Shown: positions 1 to 5,261, counted from the first letter of the stretch. The stretch is DNA of 5,306 bases from Clostridia bacterium (GCA_017522515.1 JAFWZH010000248.1:1-5306); one strand, 5' to 3'. The notes: generated by a model not told the origin, from the sequence alone. Numbers and translations: made by a program.

Positions 1-1
1 C

Positions 2-751
2 GAGCTTTCAATTTTAGAAAGTGATGTGCAAAAAATGCTTGTACGCCTTCGTGACCAAAAGGATATTTTAGAAAAGAAAAGAACTTTTCTTGCAGACTCA
101 ATTGCTGACATTTCTCATCAGTTAAGAACTCCGCTTACAAGCATAAATCTTATTCTTTCTCTTATTGAGTCACCTGACATATCAGAGGAAGGAAGAGAAG
201 AACTTTTAAGAGAGCTTTCGTCACTTATTACCAAAACAGAATATCTTGTTTCTGTTCTTCTTAAAATTTCAAAACTCGACGCCGGAACTGTACAGTTTGA
301 AAAGAAGACCACCGACCTGTCTTCGATTCTTGAAAAATCTGCAGAACCTCTGTTGATACCTATGGATATTAAAAATCAAAAGCTAAATATAAATGTGGAA
401 AATATTTATTTCGATTGTGATTCTGCATGGTGCATTGAAGCCTTCGGAAACATATTGAAAAACTGTGCTGAGCATACACCTGAAAACGGAGAGATAACAG
501 TAACTGCTGAAGATACACCGATTTTCACAGAGATTATCATTACTGACACAGGCAGTGGCATTGGGGAAGAGGACTTGCCTCATATCTTTGACCGCTTTTA
601 TAAAGGTAAAAACTCATCAAAAGAAAGCTTTGGTGTAGGCCTTAATCTTGCCAAAATGATTATTTCGGGTCACAACGGAACAATAAAAGCCGAAAATGGT
701 CAGTACGGCGGTGCGAAATTTACAATAAGATTTTACAAGCAGGTTGTGTGA
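2..751 (+). CDS. Sensor histidine kinase, C-terminal part (5' end outside window)
   Basis: The frame is open from base 2, so the gene starts left of the window; the internal GTG at 26 and ATG at 35 are not credible starts because coding sense continues upstream. What remains is the cytoplasmic kinase core. It has a HisKA dimerisation/phosphoacceptor helix with the H-box SHQLRTPL (phosphorylated His is residue 39 of the fragment, codon 116-118). The HATPase_c domain follows, with an N-box around GNILKNC, a G1 box DTGSGIG, an F-box FDRFYKG and a G2 box GVGLNLAK. The H-box is of the VanS/PhoR type rather than the BceS type. Sensor and membrane parts are missing. The downstream ABC transporter suggests the kinase, with a response regulator presumably upstream, controls it in answer to an envelope-active compound; that role is inferred from context. 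Confidence 0.93.
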   Translation, partial: ELSILESDVQKMLVRLRDQKDILEKKRTFLADSIADISHQLRTPLTSINLILSLIESPDISEEGREELLRELSSLITKTEYLVSVLLKISKLDAGTVQFEKKTTDLSSILEKSAEPLLIPMDIKNQKLNINVENIYFDCDSAWCIEAFGNILKNCAEHTPENGEITVTAEDTPIFTEIIITDTGSGIGEEDLPHIFDRFYKGKNSSKESFGVGLNLAKMIISGHNGTIKAENGQYGGAKFTIRFYKQVV

Positions 752-770
752 CGTTTTTGTAATAATAGAG

Positions 771-801
771 TCACCGAAGTGTAATTTTTGATTGGTAAAA
801 T
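771..801 (+). promoter_or_regulatory. Possible response-regulator box and -10 ahead of the ABC operon
   Basis: The 84-base gap between kinase and transporter contains TCACC-GAAG-TGTAA at 771-784. It fits the inverted repeat TNACA-N4-TGTAA described for BceR-like regulators at all but one defined base. A second TGTAAT lies 22 bases upstream at 758-763, about two helical turns away. A -10-like TAAAAT lies at 796-801 with no good -35, as is common for activator-dependent promoters. The consensus is quoted from memory and the kinase is not BceS-like, so the identification is tentative. Confidence 0.35.
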
Positions 802-835
802 GAAGCTGCAACAAAAAGAAAAGGAGCAATTCAAT

Positions 836-1519
836 ATGGATATTTTAAAAATTGAAAACCTTTCAAAAATTTACGGTGAGGGTGAAAATCAGGTTAAAGC
901 TCTCGATAATGTAAGCTTCAGCGTACCTAAAGGTCAGTTTGTGGCTATCATCGGTCCGTCAGGCTCGGGAAAAAGTACACTTCTACATATCCTCGGCGGT
1001 GTTGATAAGCCCACAAGCGGCAAGGTTTACCTTGACGGGCAGGATGTTTACGCACAAAACGAAGACCAGATCGCCATTTTCCGCCGCAGGCAGGTAGGGC
1101 TTATTTATCAGTTTTATAACCTCATCCCTGTTCTCAATGTAACGGAAAACATTTCGTTACCCGTACTTATGGACGGCAAAAAGGTAGACAAAAATTACCT
1201 TCGTGAGCTTATTGACCTTCTTTCTCTTACCGGAAGAGAAAAGCATCTTCCCAACGAGCTTTCGGGCGGTCAGCAACAGAGAGTTTCTATCGGCAGAGCA
1301 CTTATTAACAATCCTGCCGTTATGCTTGCCGATGAGCCGACGGGTAACCTTGACTCGAAAAACAGCCACGAAATCGTTGAACTTCTTAAACTCTCTAACA
1401 AAAAATACGGTCAGACACTTATCGTTATCACTCACGATGATTCGATTGCTTTGCAGGCAGACAGAATTATCACCATAAACGACGGTAAAATTGCGAGTGA
1501 CAGACTTCTCGTTAAGTGA
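836..1519 (+). CDS. ABC transporter ATP-binding protein, LolD/MacB/BceA type
   Basis: A complete 227-residue ATPase, the usual length for the family that energises FtsX/MacB-type permeases. The start is the ATG at 836 because AAGGAG at 821-826 lies nine bases upstream; the frame extends back to a TTG at 788 that lacks such a site. Visible motifs in order are Walker A GPSGSGKST (40-48), Q-loop Gln92 in IYQFYNL, signature LSGGQQQR (142-149), Walker B VMLADEPT (162-169) with catalytic Glu167, D-loop GNLD (170-173) and switch His200 in VITHDD. All catalytic residues are present, so the enzyme should hydrolyse ATP at the inner face of the membrane. Its natural partner is the permease that follows ten bases downstream, but that gene is truncated, so the ATPase may be orphaned. 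Substrate unknown; export or resistance is inferred from the neighbouring kinase. Confidence 0.95.
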   Translation: MDILKIENLSKIYGEGENQVKALDNVSFSVPKGQFVAIIGPSGSGKSTLLHILGGVDKPTSGKVYLDGQDVYAQNEDQIAIFRRRQVGLIYQFYNLIPVLNVTENISLPVLMDGKKVDKNYLRELIDLLSLTGREKHLPNELSGGQQQRVSIGRALINNPAVMLADEPTGNLDSKNSHEIVELLKLSNKKYGQTLIVITHDDSIALQADRIITINDGKIASDRLLVK

Positions 1520-1529
1520 GGTGACCTCA

Positions 1530-1928
1530 ATGAATATCTTTAAACAGTTTACCAAACGCTCACTTAAAGAGAACAAAACAAGAACTCTTGTTACAATAAT
1601 CGGCATTATCCTTTCCGTCGCAATGTTTACTGCCACAATAGAGGCTTTTGTAACCGTTCAGGATTACCTTATAAACTATGCCGAAATGTATAACGGCAAA
1701 TACCATGTAGGCTTTTATGATGTTGAGTACGATGACATTTCAACAATCAGCGAGGACGAAAGAGTAGAAAAATATACCTTTGTTCAGGAGATAGGCTATG
1801 CTGAAATCGGCTCTTCAAATGAGTACAAGCCGTATCTGTATATAGCAGGCATACCGTCTGACTTTACGGACATAATGCCGATACATCTGACAGAGGGCAG
1901 ACTACCCCAAAACAGTAAGCTTATCTAA
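1530..1928 (+). pseudogene. ABC transporter permease (FtsX/MacB type), truncated after 132 codons
   Basis: Starts at ATG 1530 with GAGGTGA at 1518-1524, overlapping the ATPase stop codon, so the two genes are translationally coupled. The product begins with a basic cytoplasmic stretch (FTKRSLKENKTRT), then one membrane segment at about residues 19-40, then the start of the extracellular domain, as in clostridial FtsX-domain permeases that run to several hundred residues. The family resemblance holds through LTEGRLPQNS and then changes to KLI-stop. The last codons read backwards through an IS3 OrfA remnant on the other strand, so the break is at about 1915-1919. The other transmembrane helices and the rest of the gene are absent from the window. 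The fragment cannot form a transport channel, so this is a disrupted gene rather than a small membrane protein. Confidence 0.85.
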
Positions 1929-2162
1929 TTTTTGTATGGACGGCGGTATTCCACCTTCCTTTTTACATGGTCTTCCTTTCTTGTGAATAGTTTTTCCTGC
2001 TTCTATCATTCGTTGTTTTTTATTATATCGTGTTTTGAAGTTCCTCATTTGTTCATATGTAAAACCTAACTTATTCCCTATTTCTCGCAACGTATTTCCT
2101 TGCCTTATTAACTCAATTATTTCCTTTTCTTGATCTTGTATATGTCTGTATTTTCTGGGCAT
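1902..2162 (-). pseudogene. IS3-family transposase OrfA, 3'-truncated
   Basis: The 86-residue product starts at the ATG complementary to 2160-2162, seven bases after an AGGAGG site at 2170-2175. Upstream in-frame ATGs (to 2267) lack a ribosome binding site and would read through the terminal region. The start MPRKYRHIQDQEKEI, the helix-turn-helix (about residues 11-48, including GNTLREIGNKLGFTYEQ) and the later KGRPCKKEGGIPPSIQKLDKL match OrfA proteins of clostridial IS3 elements of the IS150-like group. Such proteins bind the IS ends and are normally joined to OrfB by programmed frameshifting. After KLDKL the family sequence is replaced by TVLG-stop, encoded by antisense permease DNA, so the leucine-zipper region and the DDE catalytic partner are missing. 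The remnant cannot transpose by itself. Confidence 0.78.
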
Positions 2163-2244
2163 AAAATTTCCTCCTATGGTAGTTTCTTTTATTCTACCAT
2201 AGGAGGCTGTTTTTTTCATTGTGCGTTTTTTACGGACCTGTGCA
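1918..2244 (-). mobile_element. IS3-family insertion sequence remnant (OrfA end only)
   Basis: This segment carries the first part of an IS3-family OrfA reading leftwards, without any OrfB. The inner edge is placed at about 1918, where OrfA sense stops and permease sense begins. The outer edge is uncertain: reading the - strand, a TGCACAGGTCCG sequence starting at 2244 is a candidate terminal repeat because IS3 ends usually begin with TG, and it lies about 80 bases upstream of the OrfA start. No opposite terminal repeat or target duplication is visible, as expected if a deletion removed the rest of the element together with the 3' part of the permease gene. Confidence 0.6.
2170..2217 (+). terminator. 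Hairpin plus U-run; terminator on +, RBS-masking stem on -
   Basis: A perfect 13-bp inverted repeat (2170-2182 with 2194-2206, 11-base loop) is followed on the + strand by CTG and seven T residues (2211-2217), a Rho-independent terminator for transcripts coming from the broken ABC operon. On the - strand the 3' arm contains the AGGAGG ribosome binding site of the IS OrfA, so read-through RNA would hide it. The loop edge holds TAGAAT on the - strand (2191-2196), a possible -10. Confidence 0.75.
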
Positions 2245-2509
2245 ATATGTGGATGGCTGCTTTTCAATTATTGTAACCTCTAATTAGTATTACTCATTTT
2301 ATTTTTGGTAACATACGCCTTTACCAACAAATAATACTTAATGAAAATTTAGGTAATTTTATAATCTAATCATTCAGACTAAATCATATTATAGCTTTAA
2401 TCTAAAACTTTCAGTTAGATATAATTTTTGTGCATACTACAGTTGTTTAGTATTGTAAACGATTTTCAAGATTTTAAAAAATGTTTTTATCATATATTTG
2501 CCTTCATGT
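2245..2509. other. AT-rich non-coding gap between IS remnant and RES gene
   Basis: No credible coding frame is seen on either strand. The only structures noticed are a 7-bp hairpin TTGGTAA/TTACCAA (2305-2311 with 2321-2327) and a 6-bp one (2434-2439 with 2448-2453). Neither has a clear U-run, so no convincing terminator for the leftward XRE-RES gene can be placed here. Confidence 0.6.
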
Positions 2510-3760
2510 TTATTCAATAATTTCAACAACTTCAAATAATTTGTTTAATTGAGTGCAATATCCTTCACTATTTTTTGCGTCCATTGTTGGAAAAACATAA
2601 TTGCACATTTTTTGCATCTTATAAAAATCACCCTTTTCAAAGTATTCCAAAAAGTTTTCTTTAACGGAAAAGTATTTTATTCCAATTACTTTATTTTCTT
2701 TCAATATAGATTCATTGATTATGTATTCAAGTAATAATTGTGGAAGAATATATTCTTTCTTGAATTTTGCCTCATCTTCTTTTTCATACTCTATATAAGT
2801 AGAACAAACCAACACTAAGGGTAAATTAATCAAAATTTTTTCGCTGCAAGTTTCATATATACCAGCAAAATAATCAAAAAACAAACTCGTTAAATCCAAT
2901 ATTTTGTGTTTTCCTAGATTTTCATGATAAATTAATCTTGCTATTGCTAAATTAGTTATATTTTCATTCAATTCAATCGCACAAATGTCTGATGAACTAC
3001 CTAAATACAAGCATGGAAGTCCTGGAAAACTATATCTTTGGGTAGAAACGATATATCGGCTTTCAAACGGAATATGAAACATTTCTTCTTTGCTATATTT
3101 CTTATTTTTATTTTTCTTTTTCCTACCCCGATATAATACGCTGTTATTGGACATATCTTTTATAAACACCTCAATATCTATGCATGCCAATAAAGCTTCT
3201 TTGAAAATTTCGTAAGCTAAATTATGTCTTCCACAACAATACTCACTCAGTATGATATTAATATATTTATTGAATCTATTGACTCTGTTTAAAATATGTT
3301 CATCCACATTAAATAATATTAGTGTTTGAATATAATCCGTGAGAAGCTTTTCTATAAAACTAGTATAATCTTTTTTGCTATTAGTATGTAAAGTCGTTCT
3401 CTTATAGAAATTCGACATTATTTCTATAAGTTTTTGAGATGAAAGATTGTTTTTACTTTCTATAATTTCTTTTGTATTATTTTCAAACGATGGCACTACT
3501 TCATTTTTTTTCGGTACAATTTCTAAAGTCATCCCATACACATCCAAAATTTGAGTTAACATTTTCAACGTAGGTTGCATTGAAAAGTTTTCTATTCTTG
3601 CAATTGTTGTGTGTGAAACATCAATCTGCTTTGCAAGCTGATTCTGAGTCATCCCGTTTCTGTTACGTAATTTCATAAGTTGTAATATTAAGTGAGTAGA
3701 GTCACCTCTGCCTACTCCACCTATGTCTTTGGGCATTATTAAGCTATCAATGGTTTTCAT
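2510..3760 (-). CDS. XRE helix-turn-helix / RES-domain fusion protein
   Basis: A 416-residue protein starting at the ATG complementary to 3758-3760, eight bases after AAGGAGG (3769-3775), a site that overlaps the stop codon of the upstream gene. Residues about 25-81 form an HTH_3/XRE DNA-binding domain (MTQNQLAKQIDVSHTTIARIEN). Residues about 85-205 are a helical linker with no recognised domain. Residues about 207-395 resemble a RES domain: VLYRGR with Arg211, MFHIPFESRYIVSTQRYSFP, GLPCLYLG, Glu263 in AIEL, PQLLLEYI, and GIKYFS with Ser365, consistent with the Arg/Glu/Ser set that names the fold. RES toxins such as MbcT break down NAD+ and usually pair with a separate Xre/MbcA antitoxin; here DNA binding and RES parts share one chain. 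Autoregulation by the HTH is inferred. A lysine-rich stretch (215-221) separates Arg211 from the rest. DNA is visibly AT-richer than the ABC genes, suggesting transfer. Confidence 0.82.
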   Translation of the reverse strand: MKTIDSLIMPKDIGGVGRGDSTHLILQLMKLRNRNGMTQNQLAKQIDVSHTTIARIENFSMQPTLKMLTQILDVYGMTLEIVPKKNEVVPSFENNTKEIIESKNNLSSQKLIEIMSNFYKRTTLHTNSKKDYTSFIEKLLTDYIQTLILFNVDEHILNRVNRFNKYINIILSEYCCGRHNLAYEIFKEALLACIDIEVFIKDMSNNSVLYRGRKKKNKNKKYSKEEMFHIPFESRYIVSTQRYSFPGLPCLYLGSSSDICAIELNENITNLAIARLIYHENLGKHKILDLTSLFFDYFAGIYETCSEKILINLPLVLVCSTYIEYEKEDEAKFKKEYILPQLLLEYIINESILKENKVIGIKYFSVKENFLEYFEKGDFYKMQKMCNYVFPTMDAKNSEGYCTQLNKLFEVVEIIE

Positions 3761-3773
3761 TTCACTTACCTCC

Positions 3774-4058
3774 TTACTTATTATTGTTTAGTTGAAATGT
3801 TAAAACTTCAACGATAAGTATAAGATTGCCAATGTCTATAAATGATATGTACACATCCGCACCTTCTGGGATATCAGGGTCCGTAACTTCAAAATGAAAT
3901 ATATTGTCACTCGGAAAAACAAATGCACCGATACATTCACGCCCATAAGTTTTTAAAACTTTCAATTTATTAACAAGAGGTTTCACTAATCCCTGAGGTA
4001 CTTTGGGTCGAAAAAAATCTTCTAATGATTGGCCTGTAATTGTTACTATTTCCATCAT
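3774..4058 (-). CDS. Small acidic protein of unknown function, upstream partner of the XRE-RES gene
   Basis: A 94-residue product if translation starts at the ATG complementary to 4056-4058, nine bases after GGAGG (4068-4072). The frame extends to an ATG at 4127, but that codon lies inside an operator-like palindrome next to the transcription start and has no ribosome binding site. I do not recognise the family. The sequence is acidic overall, has no membrane segment or signal peptide, starts with a short helical-looking region (GQSLEDFF), and ends with alternating hydrophobic stretches (DVYISFIDIGNLILIVEVLTF) suggesting beta strands. It is the first gene of an operon; its stop codon is embedded in the ribosome binding site of the XRE-RES gene 13 bases away, so expression is coupled. 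Size, charge and position would suit an antitoxin or immunity protein, but this is inference from context only. Confidence 0.75.
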   Translation of the reverse strand: MMEIVTITGQSLEDFFRPKVPQGLVKPLVNKLKVLKTYGRECIGAFVFPSDNIFHFEVTDPDIPEGADVYISFIDIGNLILIVEVLTFQLNNNK

Positions 4059-4067
4059 AACTAAATT

Positions 4068-4072
4068 CCTCC
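4068..4072 (-). promoter_or_regulatory. Ribosome binding site deciding the start at 4058
   Basis: GGAGG on the - strand lies nine bases before the ATG ending at 4056 and twelve before the adjacent ATG at 4055. It favours the 94-residue product over the longer 117-residue reading. Confidence 0.75.
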
Positions 4073-4089
4073 AGACATTCAGCTTGTTT

Positions 4090-4136
4090 TGTTCATATAT
4101 TAGCAAAACCGCCTTCGTGTTGTTCATATATGAACA
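4090..4136. promoter_or_regulatory. Paired operator-like palindromes of the XRE-RES operon
   Basis: A perfect 16-bp palindrome TGTTCATATATGAACA occupies 4121-4136. A second copy, TGTTCATATATTAGCA at 4090-4105, matches it at 14 of 16 positions and starts 31 bases away, close to three helical turns. The first site begins only a few bases after the predicted transcription start, and both lie in the untranslated leader. This is the arrangement expected for cooperative autorepression by the XRE domain encoded in the same operon. Confidence 0.65.
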
Positions 4137-4145
4137 TCTAAGACA

Positions 4146-4174
4146 AGTATATATTATTTGGATAAATATGTCAA
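4146..4174 (-). promoter_or_regulatory. Promoter of the XRE-RES operon
   Basis: On the - strand a consensus TTGACA (-35, 4169-4174) is followed after exactly 17 bases by TATACT (-10, 4146-4151, five of six consensus bases). Transcription would start near 4139, leaving a leader of about 80 bases that contains both palindromes. The -35 begins four bases after the stop codon of the upstream coding remnant. Confidence 0.8.
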
Positions 4175-4177
4175 CAT

Positions 4178-4378
4178 TTATTTGATAAAATTCTCATATC
4201 TTATCATAAATTCTTTCTGCACTTGCTCATCTTTCCAGTTTGCTAAATTATCAGGCCATAATGCAGGAGCAATAGCTTTAAGCTTTAATTTATAATCAAA
4301 CACTTTTTCTGACGTTAGAATATGCTCCCTAGCAAAAAAGTAGCCAACAGAAATGCTGACTGCTTTTTTTGCTAATTG
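4178..4378 (-). pseudogene. C-terminal coding remnant of an unrecognised protein (66 codons)
   Basis: The - strand is open from 4378 to a TAA at 4178-4180, preceded in frame by TGA (4379-4381). There is no ATG, GTG or TTG near its beginning; the only ATG is nine codons from the end. The translation looks like real protein: QLAKKAVSISVGYFFAREHI, then LTSEKVFDYKLKLKAIAPAL, WPDNLANWKDEQ and finally FMIRYENFIK-stop, with balanced charge, aromatic residues and no low-complexity bias. I interpret it as the 3' end of a larger gene whose front was lost when the tnpV segment joined here. I could not name the family. The first 15 or so codons overlap a terminator-like inverted repeat, so the exact junction may lie within 4331-4395. 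It contrasts with the other frames, which contain early stops. Confidence 0.55.
4331..4373 (-). terminator. Possible terminator of the tnpV-like gene
   Basis: On the - strand a run of seven A residues and GCAG are paired across a loop with CTAC and six T residues, with one C/A mismatch and an inner CAGC/GTTG extension. It lies just after the tnpV stop codon. It also overlaps the coding remnant, so the symmetry could be accidental. Confidence 0.4.
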
Positions 4379-4394
4379 TCATATCATAGATTGT

Positions 4395-4751
4395 TTAGTT
4401 GTATATTTGTTCTTTTATAACAACCTTTCTTGCCCTTGCCTCAATATTCTGCATACGGCATACCCATTCCATCTGATTCTCTTCTTTCAGTCGTTCTGTG
4501 ACACCTTCCGCTTCTTTCATCTGCTCTACGATTGTATTAAACATATCTCGTGCTTGTGCTTCAACCTCAGCACAGTGCTGATAGAGTTTACCTTGAGTAA
4601 GCAGTGTTGTAAATAACACTTTCTTGTGTTTGAGCAGGTAATCCTTATGTAACATTCCCCATTTACCAAGCCTGACACTTGCTTCTTCGGGTGGGAGTGT
4701 GAGATTGGGTATCATATAATCATTGACTTGTCTGTATGTTATGTTTTTCAT
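4395..4751 (-). CDS. tnpV: TnpV-like transposon-encoded protein
   Basis: A 118-residue product that I recognise as similar to TnpV, the small protein named from the Tn4451-group mobilisable transposons and common in clostridial mobile elements. The N-terminal half carries the characteristic PPEEASVRLGKWGMLHKDYL segment (about 20-39). The rest, LYQHCAEVEAQARDMFNTIV through EENQMEWVCRMQNIEARAR, is strongly helical and probably forms a coiled coil. There is no known catalytic motif and the biochemical role of TnpV is not established. The start at 4751 has AAAGGA about ten bases upstream; the length matches the family, so it appears intact. No tnpX-type recombinase or mobilisation gene is adjacent: the downstream neighbour is an unrelated remnant and the upstream side is non-coding, so it seems to be an orphan left from a larger element. 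Confidence 0.8.
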   Translation of the reverse strand: MKNITYRQVNDYMIPNLTLPPEEASVRLGKWGMLHKDYLLKHKKVLFTTLLTQGKLYQHCAEVEAQARDMFNTIVEQMKEAEGVTERLKEENQMEWVCRMQNIEARARKVVIKEQIYN

Positions 4752-4807
4752 AATTGCATTATCCTTTCATATTCTTAATAAATGTGTCGTTTTGATTTAT
4801 TGAAGAA

Positions 4808-4836
4808 ACTATAAAATCCTCTGATACAAGTAAGAA
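4808..4836 (-). promoter_or_regulatory. Weak candidate promoter for the tnpV-like gene
   Basis: TATAGT (4808-4813, - strand) sits 17 bases from TTCTTA (4831-4836), which matches only three of six -35 bases. No better candidate was seen between 4752 and 4900, a stretch with no credible gene. Confidence 0.25.
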
Positions 4837-4900
4837 TATGTGTTTGACTGTCGGTTGATTATTATTTTAAATTGAATCCGTTATCAACACTCGTACCAGA

Positions 4901-4930
4901 AAAAAGGCATCGCAATAGCGGTGCTTTTTT
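4901..4930 (+). terminator. Terminator-like hairpin at the left edge of the hairpin array
   Basis: GGCATCGC (4906-4913) pairs with GCGGTGCT (4918-4925) across the loop AATA, flanked by five A and five further T residues. Two pairs are G-U wobbles when read as + strand RNA but become A/C mismatches on the - strand, so the hairpin is better suited to a rightward transcript. No + strand gene lies before it. Confidence 0.6.
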
Positions 4931-5111
4931 CAGTTTTATTCGCCTTACGACGAGTTGTATTGCTATGCAGTTATATTACGCTTCGCGTAGTGTTATTGAC
5001 CTTCGGTCAGTTATTTGCGAATAAAATATCGCTGAAACTGAAAGTTTCAATATCACTATTGCCGAAGACAATAATATCACTCTGCCGCATGGCAGAATAT
5101 CACTTAAACTG
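4931..5111. repeat. Array of a 9-base motif alternating with distinct short palindromes
   Basis: The right half holds AATATCGCT (5025-5033) and three exact AATATCACT copies (5049-5057, 5073-5081, 5096-5104), spaced 24, 24 and 23 bases. Each interval is a different 14-15 base inverted repeat: GAAACT-GAA-AGTTTC, ATTGCC-GAA-GACAAT and CTGCC-GCAT-GGCAG. The left half holds degenerate copies of the motif in reverse orientation: AGTTTTATT (4932), AGTTGTATT (4953), AGTTATATT (4969), AGTGTTATT (4989) and AGTTATTTG (5009). These are also separated by mini-palindromes such as ACGC-TTC-GCGT and GACC-TTC-GGTC. The halves meet at TTATT-TGCG-AATAA (5011-5024), and the whole is bounded by CAGTTT and AAACTG. 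A ten-base long-range match joins 4934-4943 with 5017-5026. No gene is present; open frames across it are incidental. Confidence 0.8.
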
Positions 5112-5166
5112 TTAGAAAAATGAAAGGCACACTTACTCACCACCAAAGGTGAAGGGGTAAAAATGA

Positions 5167-5188
5167 GGGGCTGTAAAAAAACAGCCCT
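5167..5188. repeat. Short hairpin, candidate left end of an insertion sequence
   Basis: GGGCTGT (5168-5174) and ACAGCCC (5181-5187) form a perfect 7-bp stem around six A residues, with a G-T pair outside. There is no U-run after the stem. Its position before an insulating terminator and a mobile-element-like promoter suggests an IS end, but the matching end is outside the window. Confidence 0.4.
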
Positions 5189-5193
5189 AAAAG

Positions 5194-5241
5194 AAAAAGG
5201 ACTACAAACTTACCCTAAAGGGTAGGAATGTAGTCTTTTTT
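5194..5241 (+). terminator. Two-tier terminator hairpin
   Basis: GGACTACA (5199-5206) pairs with TGTAGTCT (5229-5236), extended by five A residues against the following T-run (to 5241). Inside is a second stem, TACCC-TAAA-GGGTA (5211-5224). The T-run makes it a Rho-independent terminator on the + strand. The opposite strand is nearly symmetric, so it may act both ways. It lies directly before a rightward promoter, as expected for an insulator of a mobile element. Confidence 0.7.
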
Positions 5242-5242
5242 G

Positions 5243-5251
5243 TGATATAAT
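5243..5251 (+). promoter_or_regulatory. Extended -10 promoter element
   Basis: TGATATAAT contains a consensus TATAAT (5246-5251) with the upstream TG of an extended -10. The -35 position (TAGGAA, 5223-5228) is weak and lies in the hairpin. Transcription would start near 5258, only a few bases before the ATG at 5262. Confidence 0.45.
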
Positions 5252-5261
5252 TTACTTGTAA

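Noticed and set aside
1157..1636. A 159-codon open frame on the - strand
   Set aside because: It is the antisense shadow of the well-supported ABC ATPase and permease genes, with no ribosome binding site.
2050..2060. A third operator-like TGTTCATATGT inside the IS remnant
   Set aside because: It matches only one half-site, is not palindromic and lies in OrfA coding sequence (FTYEQM), so chance is the simplest explanation.
2206..2217. Shared AAAAAAACAGCC between the IS3 remnant (- strand) and 5175-5186
   Set aside because: Short and low-complexity, with no similarity beyond the A-run and five bases; not evidence that both belong to the same element.
4059..4127. An N-terminal extension of the small acidic protein starting at 4127
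   Set aside because: The upstream ATG lies inside the palindromic operator, lacks a ribosome binding site and is beside the predicted transcription start; the ATG at 4058 has a good site.
4931..5111. A CRISPR array
   Set aside because: The repeat is only 9 bases, the intervals are 14-15 base palindromes rather than unique spacers, orientation flips in the middle, and no cas gene is visible.
4921..5115. A 64-codon open frame on the + strand across the hairpin array
   Set aside because: It is produced by the repeat structure, has no ribosome binding site and codes for repetitive hydrophobic sequence without domain character.
5163..5225. A 20-residue frame (MRGCKKTALKEKGLQTYPKG) with AAGGGG a few bases upstream
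   Set aside because: It runs through two hairpins and a likely IS boundary; the sequence is explained by the inverted repeats and nothing supports a leader peptide.
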